The notes under the pieces were generated by a model that was not told where the DNA came from, did no database searches, and saw nothing but the letters and a program-made list of their open reading frames with translations. Positions 35,411 through 43,548 of a stretch of DNA of 64,000 nt are shown piece by piece (the stretch's first letter is position 1; each line of letters begins with the position of its first letter). Made by a program: the position numbers and the translations under genes. Source of the DNA: Pseudomonas versuta (GTDB lineage: Bacteria > Pseudomonadota > Gammaproteobacteria > Pseudomonadales > Pseudomonadaceae); NCBI RefSeq assembly GCF_001294575.1, contig NZ_CP012676.1, positions 1,116,001-1,180,000 of the forward strand. Direction: 5' to 3'.

Positions 35411-35439
35411 TTGACAGCCTACCCATCCAGTCTTAATAT
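35411..35439 (+). promoter_or_regulatory. sigma-70 promoter of the tRNA operon
   Basis: TTGACA at 35411, a 17-bp spacer and TAATAT at 35434 are close to consensus. A GC-rich discriminator (GCGCCCC) follows directly, as in stringently controlled stable-RNA promoters. An A/T-rich UP-element-like stretch (AAATTTTTTTAAAAAAG) lies upstream at about 35381-35397. Confidence 0.85.
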
Positions 35440-35478
35440 GCGCCCCGTCCACACAGCAACACGTAACAGTGACTGTCT

Positions 35479-35554
35479 GGGGCTATAGCTCAGCTGGGAG
35501 AGCGCCTGCATGGCATGCAGGAGGTCAACGGTTCGATCCCGTTTAGCTCCACCA
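35479..35554 (+). tRNA. tRNA-Ala(GGC), copy 1
   Basis: A complete 76-nt cloverleaf with encoded CCA. The anticodon stem CCTGC/GCAGG encloses ATGGCAT, giving anticodon GGC. It is the first gene of a four-tRNA operon and is identical to copy 2. Confidence 0.97.
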
Positions 35555-35631
35555 AATTTACAGTTCAATGCCTGGCCACACCGGCATTGAATCGATCAGC
35601 ACTCAGCGCTGGTCAGTGTTAGAAGGTTTGT

Positions 35632-35707
35632 GTCCCCTTCGTCTAGTGGCCTAGGACACCGCCCTTTCACGGCGGTAACAGGGGTTCGAGTCCCCTAGGG
35701 GACGCCA
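35632..35707 (+). tRNA. tRNA-Glu(TTC), copy 1
   Basis: A complete 76-nt cloverleaf with encoded CCA. Anticodon stem CCGCC/GGCGG around CTTTCAC gives TTC. It follows a 77-nt spacer that can form two hairpins. Confidence 0.97.
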
Positions 35708-35757
35708 GTTTTACAGAAGCATCACGCAAGTGTTGCTCCGCCGCCAGGCGATAAATC

Positions 35758-35833
35758 GGGGCTATAGCTCAGCTGGGAGAGCGCCTGCATGGCATGCAGG
35801 AGGTCAACGGTTCGATCCCGTTTAGCTCCACCA
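35758..35833 (+). tRNA. tRNA-Ala(GGC), copy 2
   Basis: Identical in all 76 positions to copy 1, following a 50-nt spacer after tRNA-Glu copy 1. Confidence 0.97.
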
Positions 35834-35910
35834 ATTTACAGTTCAAGGTCTGGCCACACGGTCCTTGAATCGATCATTGCTCAGCAGTGATCACTGTTAG
35901 AAGGGTTTGT

Positions 35911-35986
35911 GTCCCCTTCGTCTAGTGGCCTAGGACACCGCCCTTTCACGGCGGTAACAGGGGTTCGAGTCCCCTAGGGGACGCCA
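35911..35986 (+). tRNA. tRNA-Glu(TTC), copy 2
   Basis: Identical to copy 1. The Ala-Glu spacer before it resembles the first spacer but differs by paired changes in its hairpin stems. Confidence 0.97.
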
Positions 35987-36011
35987 CGATTACCCGCTCT
36001 GCGGGATTTAT

Positions 36012-36045
36012 AAGGGTCATTCGGTTATTGAATGGCCCTTTTGTT
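36012..36045 (+). terminator. rho-independent terminator of the tRNA operon
   Basis: AAGGGTCATTC pairs with GAATGGCCCTT (one G-T pair), loop GGTTATT, followed by TTGTTT. Confidence 0.85.
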
Positions 36046-36159
36046 TGCCTGCGATTTGGCAAACCTCCGATCTTTTCCCTTTGCCTGTATCCACCCGCGC
36101 CTTTGCACAGACCGGGTGCGTTACACTGCGGCCTTCATTCGAGTTCGGGGAGGCAAGGC

Positions 36160-36594
36160 ATGAGTTGGGATTTGGCAACGCCATTCATCATTGATCTGCA
36201 GGTGCAGGCCGAAGACATTGACGGGTTTGGTCATGCCAATAACGCGGCTTATGTGGTGTGGCTTGAGCGTTGTGCCTGGCGGCATTCGCAGCGCCTCGGG
36301 CTGGACCTGACGGCCTATCGCCGCCTCGATCGGGCCATGGCTGTGGCTCGCCATGAAATCGATTATCTGGCCAGTGCCTATGAAGGTGATGAGCTGCAAC
36401 TGGCGACCTGGATTGTTGATTGTGACAAGCGCCTGCGCATGACCCGGCACTTTCAGCTGGTACGCCCCTGTGATGGCGTGACGTTGCTGCGTGCGCAAAC
36501 CACCTTTGTCTGCATCGAATTGTCTACTGGCAAGGCCAAGCGCCTGCCGCCCGAGTTCCTGGAAGGTTATGGCCCGGCTGTCGTAACGGCCTGA
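36160..36594 (+). CDS. acyl-CoA thioesterase, 4HBT hotdog family
   Basis: A single hotdog domain of 144 residues (YbgC/4-hydroxybenzoyl-CoA thioesterase type). The active-site region is DIDGFGHANNAAYVVWLERC near residue 18: Asp, His, Asn and the following helix. The family hydrolyses acyl-CoA or acyl-ACP thioesters in the cytoplasm; the acyl group is not known. I start at 36160, seven bases after GGGGAGGC; the longer frame to 36028 runs over the tRNA terminator. The gene precedes dusC by 73 bp. Confidence 0.85.
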   Translation: MSWDLATPFIIDLQVQAEDIDGFGHANNAAYVVWLERCAWRHSQRLGLDLTAYRRLDRAMAVARHEIDYLASAYEGDELQLATWIVDCDKRLRMTRHFQLVRPCDGVTLLRAQTTFVCIELSTGKAKRLPPEFLEGYGPAVVTA

Positions 36595-36667
36595 CCAGGG
36601 TGCCTGCCTGATACCGGTTGGCCCCGGAACCCCGTAAACTGCCGCACGTTTTTTATGAGAGTCACCC

Positions 36668-37627
36668 ATGCAAATTGCTTTGGCGCCGATGGAGGGGTTG
36701 GTCGACAACATCCTGCGTGATGTTCTGACCCGCACCGGCGGTATTGATTGGTGCGTGACCGAATTTATTCGGGTCACCGAACGTGTATTGCCAGAGGCGT
36801 ACTTCCACAAGTTCGCCCCTGAACTCCAGCATGGCGCCAAAACCCGTGCCGGTGTGCCGTTGCGCGTGCAGTTGCTGGGCTCTGATCCGGCCTGCCTGGC
36901 GGATAACGCGGCATTGGCCTGTGAGCTGGGCTCAGGGGTGATTGACCTCAATTTTGGTTGCCCGGCCAAAACCGTGAACAAGTCCCGGGGCGGGGCTGTG
37001 TTGCTCAAAGAGCCCGAATTGCTGCATGCGATCTTGTTGCAGGTGCGGCGCACCGTGCCGGCGCATATCCCGGTTACGGCCAAGATGCGGCTGGGTTTTG
37101 ACACGCCCGACAGTGCCAATGAGTGTGCGATTGCCCTTGCCGAAGGGGGCGCCAGCCAGATCGTGGTGCATGCCCGGACCAAGATGGACGGCTACAAGCC
37201 GCCTGCGCACTGGGAATACATCGCCCAGGTGCAAGACGCGGTCAAGGTGCCGGTGTTTGCCAATGGCGATATCTGGTCGGTTGAAGACTGGCGCCGTTGC
37301 CGCGAAATCAGTGGGGCTGAAGACATCATGCTCGGTCGCGGGCTGGTGTCGCGTCCTGACCTAGCCCGGCAGATTGCCGCTGCAAAAGCCGGTGAAGAAG
37401 TGGTCGAAATGACCTGGGCCGACCTGCAGCCCATGATCCGCGACTTTTGGGCCCAGGCCGAAGCTCAACTGACCCCGCGTTCGGCCCCGGGACGGCTCAA
37501 GCAATGGCTGGCCATGCTGACCCGCAACTACCCTGAAGCCATGGTGCTGTTCAATGCCATGCGCCGCGAAACCGATTGTGAAAAGGTCAGGCATCTGGTC
37601 AATAACCCGCCTTCGGACGCCGCCTGA
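36668..37627 (+). CDS. dusC: tRNA-dihydrouridine(16) synthase
   Basis: DusC reduces uridine 16 in the D-loop of tRNA using FMN and NADPH. The 319-residue protein starts [20 protein letters not shown], the FMN-binding start of the TIM barrel. The catalytic cysteine lies in [20 protein letters not shown] near residue 98. [20 protein letters not shown] near residue 165 is specific for the DusC type. The C-terminal helical domain recognises tRNA. ATGAGAGTCACC precedes the start, with AGAG as the likely ribosome-binding site. Confidence 0.94.
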   Translation: MQIALAPMEGLVDNILRDVLTRTGGIDWCVTEFIRVTERVLPEAYFHKFAPELQHGAKTRAGVPLRVQLLGSDPACLADNAALACELGSGVIDLNFGCPAKTVNKSRGGAVLLKEPELLHAILLQVRRTVPAHIPVTAKMRLGFDTPDSANECAIALAEGGASQIVVHARTKMDGYKPPAHWEYIAQVQDAVKVPVFANGDIWSVEDWRRCREISGAEDIMLGRGLVSRPDLARQIAAAKAGEEVVEMTWADLQPMIRDFWAQAEAQLTPRSAPGRLKQWLAMLTRNYPEAMVLFNAMRRETDCEKVRHLVNNPPSDAA

Positions 37628-37655
37628 AACGGGCAAAAAAAATTCAAAAAAAACT

Positions 37656-37684
37656 CTTGAAATGCGTTTGACGGTCCCTATCTA
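37656..37684 (+). promoter_or_regulatory. RpoH (sigma-32) promoter of ibpA
   Basis: CTTGAAA at 37656, a 13-bp spacer and CCCTATCTA at 37676 fit the heat-shock consensus (TTGAAA-N13/14-CCCCATNTA). Confidence 0.8.
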
Positions 37685-37689
37685 TGGGG

Positions 37690-37751
37690 TACGCGATGCC
37701 GAAACCGGGTCGCGTAAAAAATCTCGCTGAAATCAGGAGGATGAAATTATG
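37690..37751 (+). promoter_or_regulatory. ROSE-type RNA thermometer in the ibpA leader
   Basis: Stem 1 pairs TACGCG (37690) with CGCGTA (37711). Stem 2 pairs CTCGCT (37723-37728) with AGGAG (37735-37739) across GAAATC, leaving the G of the TCGCT motif bulged. This UYGCU/Shine-Dalgarno pairing with an unpaired G is the signature of ROSE elements, which melt on heating to free the ribosome-binding site. The ATG at 37749 follows eight bases after AGGAGG. Confidence 0.8.
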
Positions 37752-38201
37752 AGCACTGCACTTTCCATGGCGCCACTGTTCCGTAATTCTGTCGGCTTTG
37801 ACCGTTTTAGTGATTTGTTTGAAACCGCATTACGCAATGATTCCAGTGGCGGGTACCCACCTTACAACGTTGAAAAACGTGGTGAAGACAGCTATCGCAT
37901 CGTGGTGGCAACGGCGGGGTTCCAGCAAGATGATCTGGACCTGCAAGTGGAGAAAGGCGTGCTGACCGTGAGCGGCAGCAAACGTGAAAGCACCAGCGAA
38001 GAGGGCGTTACCTTCTTGCATCAGGGCATCGCACAAAGGGCATTCAAGTTGTCCTTCCGTCTCGATGACCATATCGAGATCAAGGGCGCAAACTTGAACA
38101 ACGGTTTGCTCAGCATCGACCTGCAGCGGGTCGTGCCCGAAGAGGCGAAAGCCAAACGCATCCCTATCAATGGGGATCAGCAGGCAGCTCTGAACAACTG
38201 A
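37749..38201 (+). CDS. ibpA: small heat-shock protein, Hsp20 family
   Basis: A holdase chaperone of 150 residues that binds unfolding proteins and hands them to DnaK/ClpB. The alpha-crystallin domain covers about residues 35-125. YPPYNVEKRGEDSYRIVVAT marks its start, and LEI-like pairing is seen in DDHIEIKGANLNNGLLSIDL with the conserved GxLxxxL-type NGLLSIDL motif. A C-terminal KAKRIPIN carries the I-x-I anchor. Expression is predicted to be doubly heat-controlled by an RpoH promoter and a ROSE thermometer immediately upstream, and it ends at a strong terminator. Confidence 0.95.
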   Translation: MSTALSMAPLFRNSVGFDRFSDLFETALRNDSSGGYPPYNVEKRGEDSYRIVVATAGFQQDDLDLQVEKGVLTVSGSKRESTSEEGVTFLHQGIAQRAFKLSFRLDDHIEIKGANLNNGLLSIDLQRVVPEEAKAKRIPINGDQQAALNN

Positions 38202-38218
38202 TCCGAGCATGCGCCAGC

Positions 38219-38249
38219 AAAGAACCCCGTCTTTAAGGCGGGGTTCTTT
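38219..38249. terminator. rho-independent terminator of ibpA
   Basis: AAAGAACCCCG and CGGGGTTCTTT form an 11-bp stem around TCTTTAAGG, followed by TGTTTT. The stem can also work on the other strand. Confidence 0.92.
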
Positions 38250-38302
38250 GTTTTGGATAGACGCACATGGCGTGCCAGGCAGGCAGCCTTGAAGAGCAGT
38301 AC

Positions 38303-38350
38303 GCAGGCACTTGTTCCGACTCTCTCCCCGGGGCAGGTGCCTGCTTTTTT
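38303..38350 (+). terminator. orphan terminator, possible 3' end of a small RNA
   Basis: GCAGGCACTTG pairs with CAGGTGCCTGC over 11 bp (one G-U), loop of 20 bases rich in C and T, followed by six T. No gene lies between this and the ibpA terminator 54 bp upstream, so it is not a simple gene terminator. It may end a short non-coding RNA or a read-through transcript. Confidence 0.6.
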
Positions 38351-38497
38351 ACCGGGCGAGCGGGATCAATACAGGTCTGAACAATGCGGCGGTATCGCAA
38401 GTTTGCGGCTCGATGCCAATCGGGCCCTGTACTTGCGTCAGTAAGCATTGAATAAAGCCGGAGCCAGGCCCGGGGTTGCGGGCCTGGTTGTCACGGA

Positions 38498-39436
38498 TTA
38501 CTTTGCGGCCTGATTCGCGTTGCCCTGGTAGTGCTTGAGGTTTTTCTCGGCTTTGTAACGCAGGGCCACATCAGGAACGCTGCCGCTTTTACCGGTTTCT
38601 ACCCAGTTGCGAATACGGCCGGCATCGGCAAAGTGAGTGTATTTGCCGAAGGCGTCCAGAATCACCAGCGAAACCGGGCGATTACCCATTTCCGTGACCA
38701 GTACCAGACAGTGTCCGGCCTGATTGGTGAAGCCGGTTTTGGTCAGCTTGATATTCCATTTGTCTTTATTGACCAGGTGATCGGTGTTGTGAAAACCCAG
38801 GGTGTAGTTGGGTTTGCGGAACGCCACGGTCTTTTCTTTGGTGGTGCTCAACTGAGTCAGCATCGGGTAGTGCCGTGCCGCGGCCAGCAACTTGCTCAAG
38901 TCGCGTGCAGTGGATACGTTACGAACCGACAGGCCGGTCGGCTCGACGTAATGGGTGCTCATCATGCCCAGGCTTTTGGCCTTGGCATTCATCGCTGCGA
39001 TAAACGCCACATAACCGCCCGGATAGTGGTGCGCCAGGCTGGCGGCGGCACGGTTTTCCGAAGACATCAGGGTGATCAGCATCATTTCATGACGCGACAG
39101 CTCGCTACCGAGCTTGACCCGGGAGAACACGCCCTTCATTTCCGGGGTGTCGCTGATATTGACCGAGATGTACTCATCCATCGACTGCTTGGCATCGAGT
39201 ACGACCATGGCCGTCATCAGCTTGCTGACCGACGCGATGGGGACGATGACATCGGGGTTGCTGGAATAAATGACCTTGTTGGTCTGCAAATCGACCAGCA
39301 TCGCGCTGCCTGACGCGATGTGCAGTTGTGAAGTATCCCGTGGAGCCGAAGTGCCCTCGGTCGCTGCGGCGATCGAAGGGGCGGCGGTGCCTGTAAGAAC
39401 TAAAAATAGGCTCAGAATCGAAAGATGAATTTTCAC
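38498..39436 (-). CDS. pbpG: D-alanyl-D-alanine endopeptidase, penicillin-binding protein 7
   Basis: A periplasmic low-molecular-weight penicillin-binding protein of 312 residues that cuts D-Ala-meso-DAP cross-links in peptidoglycan. The serine-protease motifs are SVSKLM (SxxK, near residue 70), SSEN (SxN, near 127) and KTGF (KTG, near 230). A signal peptide ends PSIAAA. I prefer the GTG at 39436 because the signal peptide begins there ([16 protein letters not shown]); an ATG at 39490 would add 18 polar residues. The ribosome-binding site is weak for both, so the start is tentative. Confidence 0.9.
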   Translation of the reverse strand: MKIHLSILSLFLVLTGTAAPSIAAATEGTSAPRDTSQLHIASGSAMLVDLQTNKVIYSSNPDVIVPIASVSKLMTAMVVLDAKQSMDEYISVNISDTPEMKGVFSRVKLGSELSRHEMMLITLMSSENRAAASLAHHYPGGYVAFIAAMNAKAKSLGMMSTHYVEPTGLSVRNVSTARDLSKLLAAARHYPMLTQLSTTKEKTVAFRKPNYTLGFHNTDHLVNKDKWNIKLTKTGFTNQAGHCLVLVTEMGNRPVSLVILDAFGKYTHFADAGRIRNWVETGKSGSVPDVALRYKAEKNLKHYQGNANQAAK

Positions 39437-39764
39437 GCAGAATGACTCAAGGATGGTTGGGGAGTGCTGATCTGTAACGCTGTTATACACGTATCGTTAC
39501 ATTTCGTGAGTATGGATCAATAATCGTTGAAATGCCTGATTTCGCAGGGGCTTGGCGCATGTATTTCAGGTAAATCGTTATTCGCGGACTTTGCCCCGCG
39601 CTGTTGGCTGCCGATCGCGTCGGTTGTCGCGGGCGAGGGTAGCAGCCCCAAGCTGTGCGCTGGCTGAACGTGAATGGGTCCGGGCGGCCCTTGGCACGCT
39701 TGAGGCACTTAAGAGGCCGGCAATTGTGTAAAATGCCGGCCCTTGAAATTGACCGGCCGGCCCG

Positions 39765-40706
39765 ATGACTCCTGAAGCGTTAAGCACCCTGCACCTGCAC
39801 TTATTGACTGCCCTGGAGGCTGCGCCCGCGGAAACCCGGCGCTTGTTCCATGGGCGCGGGCGGTGCTGGCCGGGGCTTGAGCAGTTGACGGTCGACTGGC
39901 TGCAGGGTGTAGTGCTGGTTTCGTTGTTCAAAGAGCCTGAGCTGGCGCAGCTTGAAGCTTTGAAGCAACTGCTGCTGAGCCTCTCGCAATCGCCGGTGTG
40001 GCAAGCCAGCGGGGCGCACACGCTGGTTCTGCAGCACCGCTACACGCTCAACAGCGACACTGAGTGGCTGGCAGGTGAGGCGATTGACGAGTGGACGCTG
40101 ACCGAAGGTGGCCTGCGCTACCGCGTTGATCTGGGCCGCAAGCAGAACAACGGCCTGTTCCTGGATATGCGCTACGGCCGCGACTGGGTGCGGGCCAACG
40201 CGCAGGGCAAGCGGGTCCTGAATCTGTTTGCCTACACCTGCGGCTTCTCGGTCGCCGCCATCGAAGGCGGCGCACAGCATGTGGTCAACCTCGATATGTC
40301 CCGTGCGGCATTGAGTCGTGGCCGAGACAATCACCGCCTCAATCAACACGACATGAGCAAGGTCAGCTTCCTTGGGCACGAGCTGTTCAAGTCCTGGGGC
40401 AAGGTAAAAAGCATGGGGCCGTATGATCTGGTGATCATCGATCCGCCTTCCTTTCAGAAAGGCAGTTTTTTGCTGACCAAGGATTACCAGCGTGTGGTTC
40501 GGCGCCTGCCCGAGTTGCTCAGTGAAAACGCCATGGTGCTGGCGTGCATGAACGATCCGGCATTTGGCTCTGATTTCCTGATTGACGGCGTAACCCTTGA
40601 TGCACCGGGTTTGCGTTTCGTGCAGCGACTGGACAACCCGCCCGAATTTCCTGATGCCGATGCTGAATGCGGTTTGAAAGCGCTGCTGTTCAAGCAAGGC
40701 GTTTGA
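39765..40706 (+). CDS. class I SAM-dependent methyltransferase, RlmI/RlmK-like
   Basis: A 313-residue methyltransferase whose C-terminal two thirds is a Rossmann SAM-binding domain. GRKQNNGLFLDMRYGRDWVR near residue 125 and VLNLFAYTCGFSVAA near residue 148 (motif I) are typical of the RlmI/RlmK (COG1092) group. The catalytic-type motif IIDPPSFQKG follows near residue 225. Relatives methylate C or G in 23S rRNA; this shorter form lacks a PUA domain, so its RNA target is uncertain. It is monocistronic, convergent with dps, with a shared terminator region. Confidence 0.82.
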   Translation: MTPEALSTLHLHLLTALEAAPAETRRLFHGRGRCWPGLEQLTVDWLQGVVLVSLFKEPELAQLEALKQLLLSLSQSPVWQASGAHTLVLQHRYTLNSDTEWLAGEAIDEWTLTEGGLRYRVDLGRKQNNGLFLDMRYGRDWVRANAQGKRVLNLFAYTCGFSVAAIEGGAQHVVNLDMSRAALSRGRDNHRLNQHDMSKVSFLGHELFKSWGKVKSMGPYDLVIIDPPSFQKGSFLLTKDYQRVVRRLPELLSENAMVLACMNDPAFGSDFLIDGVTLDAPGLRFVQRLDNPPEFPDADAECGLKALLFKQGV

Positions 40707-40710
40707 CCGG

Positions 40711-40741
40711 CAAAAAAAAGCCCGCGGGGGAGGGTGCGGGC
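40711..40741 (-). terminator. rho-independent terminator of dps
   Basis: GCCCGC and GCGGGC form the stem; on the minus strand eight T follow. It serves dps and may block read-through from the methyltransferase gene. Confidence 0.85.
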
Positions 40742-40831
40742 GAAGGGTTCATTGAATGAGCAGGGCGAATATACAGCTCGCTGCCAGCAAAGAATGTGAA
40801 ACAAATTTCATCGTATGGGGCGGCTGCAGGC

Positions 40832-41350
40832 TTACTTGGTGCGCGACGATTCAAACAGGAACCACACGCGGCGCTCGGCTTCGTCGATCCAGTTTTCCAG
40901 CAGGCTGGTGGTCGCCACATCCCCGAGTTCCGAGCACATATCGTGGGTTTCACGCATGTAGGCAGCCAGCTGGATGTTGTCTTCGCGCAACTCGGCCAGC
41001 ATGTCGCTCGGGGTTACGAAGTCGGCGTCGTTATCCAGCAGGCGCTGGAGTTTTTTGATGTGGCCTACCGAACGAATAGTGGTGCGCCCCAGCTTGCGTA
41101 CGCGTTCGGCAATGGCGTCGGTGGTGGCAAAAATCTGATCGGATTGCTCGTCCAGCAGCAGGTGGAAATCACGGAAGTGCGGGCCTGACATGTGCCAATG
41201 GAAGTTTTTGGTCTTCATGTAAATGGCAAAGGTGTCAGCCAGCAGGGCATTCACTTCTGCCGCAATGTTGATGCAGGCTTCTTCGCTCAGCGCCGAAGGT
41301 GTCCGTAGATCGGCCTTTCTGCTTTCCTTGGCGGATTTCAGGTCTTTCAT
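40832..41350 (-). CDS. dps: Dps-family DNA starvation/ferritin-like protein
   Basis: A mini-ferritin of 172 residues that forms a 12-mer, binds DNA and oxidises Fe(II) with H2O2. The ferroxidase ligands lie in KNFHWHMSGPHFRDFHLLLD near residue 48 (His and Asp) and EQSDQIFATTDAIAERVRKL near residue 68 (Glu and Asp). A lysine-rich N-terminus (MKDLKSAKESRKADLR) may bind DNA. AGGAACC precedes the ATG. A strong terminator follows. No OxyR site was looked for in detail in the 240-bp upstream region, which shows nothing else recognisable. Confidence 0.92.
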   Translation of the reverse strand: MKDLKSAKESRKADLRTPSALSEEACINIAAEVNALLADTFAIYMKTKNFHWHMSGPHFRDFHLLLDEQSDQIFATTDAIAERVRKLGRTTIRSVGHIKKLQRLLDNDADFVTPSDMLAELREDNIQLAAYMRETHDMCSELGDVATTSLLENWIDEAERRVWFLFESSRTK

Positions 41351-41589
41351 GATGGTTCCTCGTGGTGGCTGTGAATAGGTTCTGACGCATGTCGAGGGGC
41401 GCTGTCTATGCCGCCTGGCTCTTGCTTATGCCGGCTGACTTAAGACCAGGATCAGTCTTTCGTCAAACCCGGCGGACCGCGCCGTACAGATGTCTACAGG
41501 TTGCGACCGGCGAAAGAGCAAGATTGTTCAATACATTCAAAGCCCATGCTGCGACCCTTTGACGCTGCCCACTGCCAGGATCATTTTTG

Positions 41590-42285
41590 ATGTCTACGAC
41601 CCTTCCGCGCATCGCATTTACACGCGGTGCGATTGCTTGTCTTCCATTGACACTGGCGTGCGCGCCCTGGGGGTTGCTGGCGGGTTCAACGGCAATTGAT
41701 GCTCAACTGACCCCGCTGCAAAGTCAGGGCCTGTCGGTGTTTGTTTTCGCCGGCGCAGCCCAGTTGGTAGCCATTGGCATGATCAAGGGGGGCGCCAGCG
41801 TACTTTCAATCCTGCTGACGACCTTGCTCCTGACCTCACAACATGTGTTGTACGCGATGCACTTGCGCCCGATGGTCTCGCCTCTGCCGGTCAGGTGGCG
41901 GTTGGGGCTCGGCTTTCTGTTGACTGACGAGTTCTTTGCGCTGGTCAGTCCTTATGATCAAAAGACGTTCAGCCGCTGGTATGCATTAGGTGTCGGGCTG
42001 TGCATGTACCTGGGCTGGAACCTGTTTACCCTGCTGGGAATAGTCCTGGGCAAAAGCATTCCCGGGCTGGATAAGCTAGGGCTTGAATTCTCGATTGCGG
42101 CTACTTTTATCGCGCTGATCACACCGGTAGTGCGCAATGTGCCTACGGTTGTTTGCGTGGCGGTCTCACTGCTGAGCGTGATGCTGTTCAGCCACTGGCA
42201 GTGGGAGTCGGCGATTGTATTGGCGGGACTGGCGGGCATGACTGCAGGTTATCTGTGCAAGCGGCTGGGGGAGTACTTCGCATGA
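41590..42285 (+). CDS. azlC: AzlC-family branched-chain amino acid exporter, large subunit
   Basis: An inner-membrane protein of 231 residues with about six hydrophobic helices, in the AzlC/YgaZ family that exports valine and other branched amino acids. The first helices read LPLTLACAPWGLLAGSTAID, and the FVFAGAAQLVAIGMIKGGAS stretch near residue 50 is conserved in the family. TSQHVLYAMHLRP near residue 80 follows. The ATG at 41590 has an AGGA about ten bases upstream. It overlaps azlD by four bases, the normal two-gene arrangement. Confidence 0.9.
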   Translation: MSTTLPRIAFTRGAIACLPLTLACAPWGLLAGSTAIDAQLTPLQSQGLSVFVFAGAAQLVAIGMIKGGASVLSILLTTLLLTSQHVLYAMHLRPMVSPLPVRWRLGLGFLLTDEFFALVSPYDQKTFSRWYALGVGLCMYLGWNLFTLLGIVLGKSIPGLDKLGLEFSIAATFIALITPVVRNVPTVVCVAVSLLSVMLFSHWQWESAIVLAGLAGMTAGYLCKRLGEYFA

Positions 42286-42593
42286 TTTGGCTGATTATCG
42301 GGGGGATGACGCTGATCCTGTTTTTCAACCGTTACCTGTTTCTGGAGCCGCGCTTGCCGATTCGCCTGAATCGAAGGGTAAAGGAGTTTTTGGGGTTTGC
42401 GGTGCCGGGGATGCTGACCGCCATTTGTGGGCCGATCATTTTTGTCAAAGATCACCGCCTCGATTTGAGTGCGGATAATCCCTACCTGCTGGCCGGCCTG
42501 TGTGCGATAGGGCTGATGATCTGGAGCCGCAACGTTTTGATCAGTGTCGCGTCAAGTGTGGGGCTGTTTTATCTGTTTCGTTGGTGGCTTTGA
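42282..42593 (+). CDS. azlD: AzlD-family exporter, small subunit
   Basis: A 103-residue membrane protein with four hydrophobic helices, the AzlD/YgaH partner of AzlC. The loop PRLPIRLNRRVKEFLGFAVP near residue 22 is characteristic. It starts at the ATG overlapping the azlC stop (ATGA), indicating translational coupling. Its 3' end overlaps an opposing small gene by about 50 bp. Confidence 0.88.
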   Translation: MIWLIIGGMTLILFFNRYLFLEPRLPIRLNRRVKEFLGFAVPGMLTAICGPIIFVKDHRLDLSADNPYLLAGLCAIGLMIWSRNVLISVASSVGLFYLFRWWL

Positions 42594-42735
42594 TCTGGGC
42601 TGCCGCTCGCGAGGTGAAGGGGCCGCTGACGGCAACGCCGTCATTGACCACGTACCAGCAGGCTAAGAAGCCGTCGGCCCGAAGCGGGGCAGGCACTGCG
42701 CTACCAATAACAGACATGACTTGAATTCTGGACAT
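42541..42735 (-). CDS. small protein of unknown function
   Basis: A possible 64-residue protein (MSRIQVMSVIGSAVPAPLRA at its start) with ADGFLACWYVVNDGVAVSGP in the middle, which looks like a beta-hairpin. AGAGGTC stands at suitable distance before the ATG. The last 17 codons overlap azlD on the other strand. The composition looks like a real short protein rather than an antisense shadow, but I do not recognise a family. Confidence 0.5.
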   Translation of the reverse strand: MSRIQVMSVIGSAVPAPLRADGFLACWYVVNDGVAVSGPFTSRAAAQIKATNETDKTAPHLTRH

Positions 42736-42836
42736 AAAGACCTCTGCGCAAACAATGTCGCTAGCTTAAGGTCTATGCTGGCACGCAAATAATCATTGCG
42801 CTTGATAGTCGCCATTGATGCCAGTGAGGTCAGGGG

Positions 42837-43031
42837 TCAATCAACCACTTGGTCAAGCATCTGCATGACTTGCTGGTCGCTCATGAGCCCTTCGCTTACA
42901 AGGTGCTGGGCCAGCAGCGACATGAGCTTCGCGGTGCGGTGGCCTTCGAGCTGCTTGAGCTCGGTCAGCGTGTTATAGACCTTGCTAGAGGTGCACAGGC
43001 CTGCGGTGCGGTGCGGGTTTTGTGTTGGCAT
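42837..43031 (-). CDS. small protein of unknown function
   Basis: A 64-residue, mostly helical and probably cytoplasmic protein. After a polar start (MPTQNPHRTAGLC) it has TLTELKQLEGHRTAKLMSLL and an acidic C-terminal helix SDQQVMQMLDQVVD. AAGGA lies about ten bases before the ATG. It sits in a cluster of short minus-strand genes between azlCD and a repeat-rich surface protein. No family recognised. Confidence 0.5.
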   Translation of the reverse strand: MPTQNPHRTAGLCTSSKVYNTLTELKQLEGHRTAKLMSLLAQHLVSEGLMSDQQVMQMLDQVVD

Positions 43032-43197
43032 TCAGGTCGTCCTTGTTTTTATAAACTGTTCTTGGTTGCTGCCAGGGTGCAGCGGGCTGGGCTCCATCGT
43101 GCTGCAGTTCGCAGCTTGAGGGTGTCTCACCCGCGACACTCATGACATCTAACCAGACCTGCCGGCAGCTCTACAAGCCTGCCGGTGAATGCGCTGC

Positions 43198-43548
43198 TTA
43201 CCAGCGCGGCGGGCCGTAGTAGCCGCGGGGCGGGCCGTAATACACCGGATGCGGGCGACCATAGTAGCCCTGGTAGTAGACCGGTTGTGGCGCCGGGACG
43301 TAGACCGGCTGTGGCTGGTAATAGACCGGCGGGGCCTGGACATACACCGGCTGCGGCTGAGCGTAGACCGGTTGTTGTACATACACAGGGCGCGATTGCT
43401 GGGCAGCCATGACCGAGCCTACGACAGTCGCACCGACCACTGCACCGACAACGGCTGAACCGGCATCCCAACCGCCATGGGCGCTGGCTTGGCCTGCGAC
43501 GGCCAAAGCGCCGATCAGCAAAGCAACTTTGGGGATGGTACGCATCAT
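43198..43548 (-). CDS. secreted Pro/Tyr/Val-rich repeat protein
   Basis: A 116-residue protein with a signal peptide ending GQASA, then a short Gly/Ala/Val stretch (SAVVGAVVGATVVGSVMAAQ) that may be a glycine-zipper membrane segment. The C-terminal half is low complexity: repeated PVYV/PVYY units alternate with Gln, then G-Y-Y-G-x-P repeats up to the end. AGAGGAAT precedes the ATG pair at 43548. It resembles small exported proteins often annotated YXWGXW or glycine-zipper proteins in Pseudomonas; function unknown. Confidence 0.75.
   Translation of the reverse strand: MMRTIPKVALLIGALAVAGQASAHGGWDAGSAVVGAVVGATVVGSVMAAQQSRPVYVQQPVYAQPQPVYVQAPPVYYQPQPVYVPAPQPVYYQGYYGRPHPVYYGPPRGYYGPPRW

Noticed and set aside
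38253..38444. 63-codon frame after ibpA
   Set aside because: It runs straight through the strong orphan hairpin and terminator and has no ribosome-binding site or conserved features.
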